From an uncultured bacterium (GTDB lineage Bacteria > Cyanobacteriota > Vampirovibrionia > Gastranaerophilales > Gastranaerophilaceae), in NCBI GenBank assembly GCA_949286705.1, contig CASEDF010000004.1, positions 124,001 through 188,000 on the forward strand: a DNA stretch of 64,000 nt, given 5' to 3'. A program made the translations under genes and the position numbers. The notes beneath the pieces are model-generated. The model was not told where the DNA came from. It worked only from the letters and a program-made list of their open reading frames with translations, and did no database searches. This document shows positions 57,610 through 64,000 of this stretch, piece after piece (position 1 is the first letter of the stretch; every line of letters starts with the position of its first letter).

Positions 57610-58425
57610 ATGAGCGGTAGAGTTATCGTAATCACATCCGGTAAAGGCGGAGTCGGAAAAACAACCGCAAGCGCAAACATCGGAACAGCCCTCGCAAAAG
57701 CAGGAAATAAAGTCGTAATGATTGATACCGATTTAGGTTTGAGAAACCTTGATCTGCTTTTAGGCTTAGAAAACAGAATTGTATATACAATTGTAGACGT
57801 AGTTGAAGAACGCTGCAAGTTGAAGCAGGCACTTGTAAAAGATAAGAAAAACCCTAATCTTTGTCTTTTAGCTGCGGCGCAGACAAGAGATAAAAGCGCT
57901 GTTACAGAGGAACAATTAAAAGACATCTGCGAAAAGCTCAAAAAGGATTATGATTTTATTCTTGTAGATTGCCCCGCAGGTATTGAACAAGGTTTCCAAA
58001 ATGCAGTTGCCGGAGCAACGGAAGCTATTGTCGTCACAACTCCCGAGATGTCTGCTGTTCGTGATGCAGATAGAATTATCGGACTTTTGGAAGCAAAAGA
58101 AGAAATTGAATCTTACAGACTGCTTTTAAACAGAGTAAGACCTAATCTCATCAAATCAAAAGATATGATGAGCGTTGAAGATGTTGTGGAAATTTTATCA
58201 GCTGATTTAATCGGGATTATTCCTGAAGACACAGGCATTATTACATCTACCAACAAGGGCGAACCCATTGTCAATGATGAAAAATCACTTGCCGGACGCG
58301 CTTATATGAACGTAGCAAGAAGAATTATGGGTGAAGATGTTGACTTTATGAATCTGGAAGAAGAAACCAGCGTAGTCGCAAAGGTTAAAAAATTCTTCAA
58401 AGGTTTAATGGGTAAGGAGAAGTAG
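57610..58425 (+). CDS. minD: Septum site-determining protein MinD
   Basis: 271-residue membrane-associated ATPase. The deviant Walker A is TSGKGGVGKTTASANIGTALA, with DTDLGLRNLDLLLGLE and DCPAGIEQGF. The C-terminal amphipathic helix KVKKFFKGLMGKEK is the membrane-targeting sequence. It follows minC by 11 nt and precedes minE by 1 nt, so the three are co-expressed. Confidence 0.98.
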   Translation: MSGRVIVITSGKGGVGKTTASANIGTALAKAGNKVVMIDTDLGLRNLDLLLGLENRIVYTIVDVVEERCKLKQALVKDKKNPNLCLLAAAQTRDKSAVTEEQLKDICEKLKKDYDFILVDCPAGIEQGFQNAVAGATEAIVVTTPEMSAVRDADRIIGLLEAKEEIESYRLLLNRVRPNLIKSKDMMSVEDVVEILSADLIGIIPEDTGIITSTNKGEPIVNDEKSLAGRAYMNVARRIMGEDVDFMNLEEETSVVAKVKKFFKGLMGKEK

Positions 58426-58426
58426 A

Positions 58427-59017
58427 ATGAAAGATAATATTTTTGCAGAATTATATAACAAATTATTAGGCTTCTTCCGTCAGGCAGAACAAGAAGAAAG
58501 TGCAAAAGACGTTGCTTGTAACAGACTGCGCGTGGTTTTGATGCAGGACAGAACAAATTTAACCCCGCAACTATTGGAGAGAATGCGCAGCGAGCTTGTT
58601 GAACTTTTATCAAAGTATCTGGAAATGGACAAAGAAGCTCTTGAGCTTAATCTTGATCAGGAAGGTGAACAAATGGCTTTGATGCTTTCAATTCCCGTAA
58701 TCAGAGCTAAAGATGAAGAAGAAATCGAAAAAGCTCTTGCAGAAGCTGAAAAAGCTAAAGAAGAATCTGAAACGGATGATGAAGAAACTGCTCCGGAAGA
58801 TGAACTCTCAGAGGAGGAAACCGAAGAAGCTGATGAGGTAGAAGAAACATCGCCGGAAAGCACGTCCGAACCGGTTGCAGACTCTCAACCCGCGAAAGCT
58901 GCTGCAATGAAATTTCCGAACAAAGAAATCTGCGGAGATTGCAGGGAATGCGAGCTTTCGGATGATATTGAATGCGAGAAAAAACAACAGGCAGCATCCA
59001 AAAAAACAACAAAATAG
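58427..59017 (+). CDS. minE: MinE with a long acidic, four-cysteine C-terminal extension
   Basis: Residues 1-95 are a normal MinE: FAELYNKLLGFFRQAE, then RLRVVLMQDRTNLTPQLLERMRSELVELLSKYL, and the dimerising topological domain. It stimulates MinD ATPase to drive Min oscillation. The remaining 100 residues are unusual: a Glu/Asp/Ala-rich helix (about 96-160), then a CGDCRECELSDDIEC cluster (C-x2-C-x2-C-x7-C) before a Lys-rich end. Most MinE proteins are about 90 residues. Zinc or Fe-S binding by the tail is inference. Confidence 0.9.
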   Translation: MKDNIFAELYNKLLGFFRQAEQEESAKDVACNRLRVVLMQDRTNLTPQLLERMRSELVELLSKYLEMDKEALELNLDQEGEQMALMLSIPVIRAKDEEEIEKALAEAEKAKEESETDDEETAPEDELSEEETEEADEVEETSPESTSEPVADSQPAKAAAMKFPNKEICGDCRECELSDDIECEKKQQAASKKTTK

Positions 59018-59039
59018 GCGGTCAGATGACCGCTTTTTT
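59018..59039 (+). terminator. Terminator after minE
   Basis: Stem GCGGTCA/TGACCGC with a 2-nt loop (or shorter stem with larger loop) and six T. Confidence 0.8.
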
Positions 59040-59090
59040 ATTATATATAATAAATTGTTACAAAATCTAAACATTTGTAAAAATCAGTTA

Positions 59091-59119
59091 TTGACAGTTA
59101 ATTATGTTTGTTTTACTAT
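59091..59119 (+). promoter_or_regulatory. Sigma-70 promoter of the S10 operon
   Basis: -35 TTGACA (59091-59096) and -10 TACTAT (59114-59119) with a 17-nt spacer. About 95 nt of leader follow, including the hairpin AACCC-CAAAA-GGGTT. Confidence 0.7.
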
Positions 59120-59221
59120 CGATATGCTTGAAGAATAGCCGAAATTTAGTTTTTTTCAGGCAGCAGTAACCCCAAAAGGGTTTTCTGTACGTGTAACACA
59201 TAAAAAGAAAAAGGAATACAC

Positions 59222-59542
59222 ATGGCAAGTAGTACAAAAAGACAAAGAATCCGCGTTTGTTTGAAAGCATACGACCACAAACTTATCGATGTATCATCAG
59301 ACAAAATCGTAGAAACAGCAAAAAGAACTGACGCTAAAGTAGCCGGTCCTATTCCTTTACCTACCAAAAGACGTATATATTGCGTTCTTAGATCACCCCA
59401 CGTTGATAAAAAATCACGTGAACACTTTGAATTAAGAACACACAAGCGTATTATCGATATATACGAACCGACTCAACAGACAACTGAAGAGTTAAGCAGA
59501 TTAGATTTACCGGCCGGTGTAGATATTGAAGTAAAACTTTAA
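59222..59542 (+). CDS. rpsJ: Ribosomal protein S10
   Basis: 30S protein, also the antitermination factor NusE. 106 residues with [48 protein letters not shown] and HKRIIDI. First gene of the operon behind a clear promoter. The 189-nt gap to rplC is unusually long. Confidence 0.97.
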   Translation: MASSTKRQRIRVCLKAYDHKLIDVSSDKIVETAKRTDAKVAGPIPLPTKRRIYCVLRSPHVDKKSREHFELRTHKRIIDIYEPTQQTTEELSRLDLPAGVDIEVKL

Positions 59543-59731
59543 TCGGCAGAAATTGAAAATTTAATAGCATTATGCATATATAATGTGAACTGCGACTTCC
59601 TTGAGAAGGATGTGAGGTGAAAGCCCTCAAAGGTAAAGAAAGACGAACGTAGCGCTCGCAAGAGAAAATGCAAACCCGAAACGGGGCGGAAAATGTCCGC
59701 ACCAAGTAGGGTGAGCTAGAAAGGTAAAAAT

Positions 59732-60367
59732 ATGACACTAGGTGTAATAGGAAAGAAAGTCGGAATGACTCAAATCTTCGACGAAAACGGTTTGGCAATC
59801 CCGGTAACCGTTATCAAAGTTGACGAAACCGTAGTAACTCAGGTTAAAACTGAAGAAACAGACGGTTACAACGCAATTCAAGTCGGAACAATCGCAGCTA
59901 AAGAAAAGCACTTAACAAAAGCTGAAATGGGTCATTTCAAGAAAAACAATTTGAGCAACTACAGACACTTGCAGGAATTCAGAGTAGACAATCCGCAAGA
60001 TTATAAAGTAGGCGACAAAATTGAATTATCAGTTCTTGATAACGTTGAAAAAGTCGACGTAACAGGAAAATCAATAGGAAAAGGATTCCAGGGTACCGTC
60101 AAAAGATGGAACTTTGGCAGAGGACCGATGGGTCATGGTTCCAAAAACCACAGAGAACCGGGTTCAATCGGTGCCGGTACAACACCGTCCAGAGTTATCA
60201 AAGGCAAAAGAATGGCAGGTAACATGGGCAACGAAAGAGTTACAATTACTAAATTAAAATTAGTAAGAGTAGACTCAGCAAACAATTTAATATTAATCAA
60301 AGGTTCCGTACCGGGCTGCGAAGGCAGATTGGTAACAATCGTTCCGACCAGAACCAAGTGGAACTAG
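59732..60367 (+). CDS. rplC: Ribosomal protein L3
   Basis: 211-residue 50S protein. GVIGKKVGMTQIFDENG at the start and GPMGHGSKNHREPGSIGAGTTPSRVIKGKRMAGNMG in the loop reaching the peptidyl transferase centre are diagnostic. AGAAAGG precedes the ATG. Gaps of 189 nt before and 159 nt after hold GC-rich repeat-like spacers. Confidence 0.97.
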   Translation: MTLGVIGKKVGMTQIFDENGLAIPVTVIKVDETVVTQVKTEETDGYNAIQVGTIAAKEKHLTKAEMGHFKKNNLSNYRHLQEFRVDNPQDYKVGDKIELSVLDNVEKVDVTGKSIGKGFQGTVKRWNFGRGPMGHGSKNHREPGSIGAGTTPSRVIKGKRMAGNMGNERVTITKLKLVRVDSANNLILIKGSVPGCEGRLVTIVPTRTKWN

Positions 60368-60526
60368 CGCTCTCCCCTCTACCTTTGGGAGAGGGTGGCA
60401 CAAAGTGCCGGGTGAGGGTTTAAGACAAGGAAAAGTCTAAACCGGCTGGTCTTGCCAAATAAAGCATAAAGCAAGCGGTAAGCAGTCTTAAACGGTAAGA
60501 ATATTAATTAAAAAGGAAAAACAAAA
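60368..60526 (+). repeat. GC-rich rplC-rplD spacer with hairpins
   Basis: The 159-nt spacer carries CTCTCCC/GGGAGAG and GGCAC/GTGCC inverted repeats, then the rplD leader. It is not coding and resembles a dispersed palindromic element. Confidence 0.5.
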
Positions 60527-61153
60527 ATGTCAAAAGAAATATTAAGCACAAACGGAGAAAAATTAGGCGAAATTACTTTGAATAAAGAAGTATTCGGAGT
60601 AGAACCCAATTTACACGTAATGCACTTAGCATTAAGAAGACAATTAAACAACGCACGTCAGGGTTCAGCTTGTACAAAAACAAGATCTGAAGTTTCAGGC
60701 GGCGGTAAAAAACCGTGGAAACAAAAAGGTACAGGCCGTGCAAGAGCAGGATCTTTAAGATCACCGTTATTTGCAGGCGGCGGCGTTATCTTTGGACCAA
60801 AACCGAGAGATTACGGTTTTTCAATGCCTCAAAAGGCAAGAAAACTCGCTTTGAGATCAGCATTGTCAGCAAAAGAATCTCAACTGGTTGTTGTCAAAGA
60901 TTTCTCAACAATCGCCGAACCTAAAACAAAATTAATGGTAAGCGCATTAAAATCTTTAAAAGTTAGCGGTAAAACATTAATCATTGCGGATGTAAAAGCT
61001 GATGAAAATAAAAATCTTGAATTATCAGCAAGAAATATCCCGAGCGTAAAAATTATTTTACCGTCAAACTTAAACGTAAAAGACTTATTGGAAGCTGATT
61101 TCGTTGTAATGACAGAATCTGCTGTAAATGAAATAACTGAAAGGTTACAATAA
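60527..61153 (+). CDS. rplD: Ribosomal protein L4
   Basis: 208 residues. The basic loop GGGKKPWKQKGTGRARAGS and FGPKPRDYGFSMPQKARKLALRSALS are diagnostic. In many bacteria L4 represses its own operon at the S10 leader. It overlaps rplW by one base (TAATG). Confidence 0.96.
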   Translation: MSKEILSTNGEKLGEITLNKEVFGVEPNLHVMHLALRRQLNNARQGSACTKTRSEVSGGGKKPWKQKGTGRARAGSLRSPLFAGGGVIFGPKPRDYGFSMPQKARKLALRSALSAKESQLVVVKDFSTIAEPKTKLMVSALKSLKVSGKTLIIADVKADENKNLELSARNIPSVKIILPSNLNVKDLLEADFVVMTESAVNEITERLQ

Positions 61154-61461
61154 TGAGTAAAGAAAGAACAAACACAGAAAAGTTATACGACGTAATCAAA
61201 AAACCTTTGATTACTGAAAAATCAGTAGGTGCAACAACTATGGGTCAGTATACTTTTGAAGTAAACAAAGACGCAACAAAAGTTGAAATTGCACAAGCAG
61301 TAGAATTAGCTTTTCCTGGAAGAAAAGTTAAAAAAGTAAGAACAGTTTATATGCCGTCACATTCAAAAAGAATGGGCTACAAATTCGGCAGAACAGACAG
61401 TTCTAAAAAAGCCATCGTAACAATCGAAGGCGATCCGATTGAAGAACTCGTCGGAGCTTAG
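61153..61461 (+). CDS. rplW: Ribosomal protein L23
   Basis: 102-residue tunnel-exit protein: YDVIKKPLITEKSVGATTMGQYTFEV with AFPGRKVKKVRTVYMPSHSKRMG. Overlaps rplD by one base; a 198-nt spacer follows before rplB, much longer than usual. Confidence 0.96.
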   Translation: MSKERTNTEKLYDVIKKPLITEKSVGATTMGQYTFEVNKDATKVEIAQAVELAFPGRKVKKVRTVYMPSHSKRMGYKFGRTDSSKKAIVTIEGDPIEELVGA

Positions 61462-61659
61462 CGGATTTTGGGTAGGGCGCCGTGTGAGCGGCAGCGAACC
61501 CAGCCCGAAGTAGCGAGGACAAAAGCGAATGGCAGTGTAACGAAATGAGCGGCTTGTCCGAGTGAAGCAATAATCCAAGACATTTTATAAATTTACCAAA
61601 AGGGGCGAAAGGCATAAGTCCCAACAAAAGTACAAAGCCAATTAAAGGAGAAAATAAAA
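61462..61659 (+). repeat. GC-rich rplW-rplB spacer
   Basis: 198 nt without a gene. It contains AGCGGCAGCGAA, also in the rplB-rpsS spacer repeat, and AATCCAAGACA, also found near 28224. It is likely a mosaic of the same intergenic repeat family, ending in the rplB ribosome site. Confidence 0.5.
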
Positions 61660-62487
61660 ATGGCAATCAGAAAAATCAATCCGACATCTCCGGGACAAAG
61701 AGGTATGACAAAGAGTGACTACCAGGAAGTCACTTCAACAACTCCTGAAAAATCATTGCTGAAATCTTTGAAAAAAACAGCAGGAAGAAATAATACCGGT
61801 AGAATTACATGTCGTCACAAAGGCGGCGGTGTAAAAAGAGCATACCGTGTAATAGATTTCAAACGTGAAAAGTTCGGCGTACCGGCAACGGTTAAAACTA
61901 TTGAATATGACCCGAACAGAAACGTAAGAATTTCATTAGTATACTATGCAGACGGTGAAAAAAGATATATTTTGACACCTGAAGGTTTAAACGTCGGCGA
62001 CATAATTGTTTCAGGACCTGAAGCACCCGTTCAGACCGGTAACGCACTTCCTCTGGAATTAATTCCGTTAGGTACAATTGTTCATAACATTGAATTAACT
62101 CCGGGCAGAGGCGGCGTTATGGTAAGATCAGCAGGTAACGCAGCTCAGGTTATGGCAAAAGAAGGCAACTATGTTACAATCAAACTTCCTTCATCAGAAA
62201 TGAGAATGGTAAGAAAAGAATGTATGGCAACAATAGGAACCCTTGGCAATGCCGAATTCAAAAACCTTTCATTAGGTAAAGCCGGCAGAAAACGCTATTT
62301 AGGCGTAAGACCGACAGTCCGCGGTGTTACAATGAACCCGTGTGATCACCCGCACGGCGGCGGCGAAGGTAAAACAGGTCCCGGCGGACACCCGAAAACA
62401 CCTTGGGGCAAACCGGCTCTCGGTCATAAGACCAGAAAAGTTGGTAAAGCTTCTGATAAATTAATAGTTAGAAGACGTAAAAAATAG
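61660..62487 (+). CDS. rplB: Ribosomal protein L2
   Basis: 275 residues. [19 protein letters not shown], the [17 protein letters not shown] loop and the C-terminal [17 protein letters not shown] with the catalytic-centre His are diagnostic. AAAGGAG precedes the ATG. Confidence 0.98.
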   Translation: MAIRKINPTSPGQRGMTKSDYQEVTSTTPEKSLLKSLKKTAGRNNTGRITCRHKGGGVKRAYRVIDFKREKFGVPATVKTIEYDPNRNVRISLVYYADGEKRYILTPEGLNVGDIIVSGPEAPVQTGNALPLELIPLGTIVHNIELTPGRGGVMVRSAGNAAQVMAKEGNYVTIKLPSSEMRMVRKECMATIGTLGNAEFKNLSLGKAGRKRYLGVRPTVRGVTMNPCDHPHGGGEGKTGPGGHPKTPWGKPALGHKTRKVGKASDKLIVRRRKK

Positions 62488-62510
62488 GCGCAAGCCGAGT
62501 TGAGCCCATA

Positions 62511-62590
62511 GCGTACAGGCTCAACGATACCGCCGTTGTGAATGGAGCGGCAGCGAAATGAACGAAGCAATCTTTGATTGCACAGGCGGA
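62511..62590 (+). repeat. GC-rich 80-nt intergenic repeat (copy B, rplB-rpsS spacer)
   Basis: Partner of 15927-16006 in the same orientation relative to transcription; contains the perfect stem-loop GCAATC-TTT-GATTGC. Confidence 0.75.
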
Positions 62591-62627
62591 AAAATAAATA
62601 TACTCAAACAAATTAAAGGAGAAATTA

Positions 62628-62909
62628 ATGGCACGTTCATTAAAAAAAGGTCCATACGTAGAGCAGGCTCTACAGACAAAAATCGAAAAAATGAATGCAA
62701 ACTCTGAACATAAAGTTATAAAAACTTGGTCAAGAGCATCAATGATTATACCTGATATGTTGGGTCATACAATTGCGGTTCATAACGGCAAAACTCACGT
62801 ACCCGTATATGTAACCGAACAAATGATCGGACATAAATTGGGTGAATTTGCACCGACAAGAATGTTTAGAGGACACGCAGGTTCTGATAAAACCGCAAAA
62901 AGAAAATAA
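62628..62909 (+). CDS. rpsS: Ribosomal protein S19
   Basis: 93 residues: [39 protein letters not shown] and [25 protein letters not shown] precedes the ATG; rplV follows after 12 nt. Confidence 0.97.
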   Translation: MARSLKKGPYVEQALQTKIEKMNANSEHKVIKTWSRASMIIPDMLGHTIAVHNGKTHVPVYVTEQMIGHKLGEFAPTRMFRGHAGSDKTAKRK

Positions 62910-62921
62910 AGGAAAATAAAA

Positions 62922-63257
62922 ATGGAAGCAAAATCAAGACAAACAGATATCAAAATGACAGCAAGAAAACTTCGCAGAGTAATCAACGAAGTTCGTGGCA
63001 AAGCTGTTAAAGATGCTCAAGATATGTTACGTTTTATGCCTTACTTTGCAGCAAGAGTGGTAGAAAAGAACTTGAAAGCCGCAGTTGCAAACGCACAGGA
63101 AAAATACGGTGTAGGTGCTGAAAATTTGAAGATTTCCGAAATCTATGCTGATGAAAGCGTTACATACAAAAGAGGTAAACCAAGAGCGCAAGGTCGTATC
63201 TACAAAAGACTAAAACGTACATCACACCTTACATTAAAAGTTAGTGATAATAATTAA
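62922..63257 (+). CDS. rplV: Ribosomal protein L22
   Basis: 111 residues with KMTARKLRRVINEVRGK and the tunnel loop YKRGKPRAQGRIYKRLKRTSHLT. Located between rpsS and rpsC as usual (12 and 16 nt). Confidence 0.97.
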   Translation: MEAKSRQTDIKMTARKLRRVINEVRGKAVKDAQDMLRFMPYFAARVVEKNLKAAVANAQEKYGVGAENLKISEIYADESVTYKRGKPRAQGRIYKRLKRTSHLTLKVSDNN

Positions 63258-63273
63258 GTAAAAGGAATAAAAC

Positions 63274-63996
63274 ATGGGACAAAAAACACATCCAACCGGA
63301 TTTAGAGTAGGCATCATTCAACCTTGGGTAAGCACATGGTTTGCAAAGGTTAAAGACTACGGTGAATTTGTAGCAGAAGATGCTAAAATCAGAAAATTCA
63401 TAAAGAAAAAATTATACGCAGCAGGTATTTCTAAAATATTAATTGCGAGAAAAGCCCAGAATACAACAATTACGGTTGTAACCGCAAAACCGGGTATCGT
63501 AGTAGGCCGCGGCGGTCAGGGTATTGAAGAATTAAAACAAGATGTAACAAAATATCTTGGAAAACCTGTGGTAATTAACGTAGTAGAAGTAGCAAGAATT
63601 GACGCGGATGCTCAATTGGTTGCGGAAGCAATTGCACAACAACTTGAAAAACGTGTAGCTTTCAGACGTGCAATGAAACAGGCAATGCAAAGAACAATGA
63701 GAGCAGGCGTTCAAGGTATAAAAGTTATGGTATCAGGTCGTTTGGGCGGTGCTGAAATCGCACGTTCAGAATGGGCGAAAGAAGGAAGAATTCCTCTTCA
63801 AACGTTACGCGCAGACGTAGATTACGGATTTACCGAAGCAGATACCATAATGGGTAAAATAGGTGTTAAGGTATGGATTTTCAAAGGCAACTTGATGCCC
63901 GGCGAAAAAGCAGACCAAAACATTAAAGCAAAAGGCGGCAAAGGCGACGAAAAAGGTATGAGACGCCCCAGACGTAAAGCAATAGAAACTGAATAA
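63274..63996 (+). CDS. rpsC: Ribosomal protein S3
   Basis: 240 residues. [23 protein letters not shown], the KH domain [14 protein letters not shown] and the C-terminal [13 protein letters not shown] are diagnostic. The Lys/Gly/Arg-rich end is ordinary. GGA after the stop at the window edge fits a ribosome site for the next gene, expected to be rplP. Confidence 0.97.
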   Translation: MGQKTHPTGFRVGIIQPWVSTWFAKVKDYGEFVAEDAKIRKFIKKKLYAAGISKILIARKAQNTTITVVTAKPGIVVGRGGQGIEELKQDVTKYLGKPVVINVVEVARIDADAQLVAEAIAQQLEKRVAFRRAMKQAMQRTMRAGVQGIKVMVSGRLGGAEIARSEWAKEGRIPLQTLRADVDYGFTEADTIMGKIGVKVWIFKGNLMPGEKADQNIKAKGGKGDEKGMRRPRRKAIETE

Positions 63997-64000
63997 AGGA

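Noticed and set aside
57573-57941. 122-residue minus-strand frame over minD
   Set aside because: Shadow of minD.

Overview
The window looks like a chromosomal piece of a low-GC, gut-type non-photosynthetic cyanobacterial relative, most likely Gastranaerophilales ("Melainabacteria"/Vampirovibrionia). This is inferred from: repeated prepilin N-termini reading FTLAEVLITLGIIGIVAAMTIPTL; atpD-atpC standing alone as a two-gene unit, as in Cyanobacteria; a minC-minD-minE cluster; a membrane-anchored YvcK; a GH57 branching enzyme; and several small lineage-type proteins that share an N-terminal Phe-Thr/Gly-x-Arg motif. No rRNA, CRISPR array, transposase or prophage was seen.

Layout. 1-8.9 kb: partial flippase, rimO, a prepilin, secreted proteins, an FtsB/DivIC-like protein, a TPR protein, a HExxH protein and a CtpA-type protease. 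8.9-14.2 kb: gyrB, adk-map, an unknown gene and tmk. 14.3-19.1 kb: a prepilin, then rpmG-tRNA-Trp-secE-nusG-rplK-rplA (minus strand), a coiled-coil gene and coaD. 19.3-25.1 kb: panC, panB, yvcK and pxpA (with coaD, a pantothenate/CoA cluster), a prepilin and rpsT. 25.3-33.7 kb: GH57 enzyme, tRNA-Asp, a redox set (Fe-ADH; TetR-aldo/keto reductase-flavodoxin) and small unknown genes. 33.7-43.9 kb: rpe-rnc-cdsA-frr-pyrH, then a type IV pilus/type II secretion operon (PilP/GspC-like, secretin, GspE/PilB, GspF/PilC). 44-55.7 kb: uridine kinase, atpDC, a repeat-containing unknown protein, paired chromate transporters, a ComM/YifB ATPase, a GT9 glycosyltransferase, a prepilin, a short-chain dehydrogenase, tcdA, secG and a Nudix protein. 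55.8-59.0 kb: an SLT-domain protein and minCDE. 59.2-64 kb: S10 operon rpsJ-rplC-rplD-rplW-rplB-rpsS-rplV-rpsC, continuing beyond the window.

The most notable system is a set of five scattered pseudopilin genes. Four carry a homopolymeric run of 7-10 G or C between the start codon and the prepilin-peptidase site. One gene (G10) is open. One (G9) ends after 28 codons, but one added G joins its start codon to the prepilin frame without a stop. A third has a near-identical leader with the same G9 run, and a fourth has an open C7 run. This looks like slipped-strand phase variation, plus module shuffling, of the substrates of the secretin/ATPase machine encoded at 38-44 kb. Also notable are a MinE with a long acidic, four-cysteine C-terminal tail, an SLT-domain protein with a Phe/Asn/Met-rich N-terminus, GC-rich repeats in ribosomal-operon spacers, and a duplicated tRNA-Asp 3' end.
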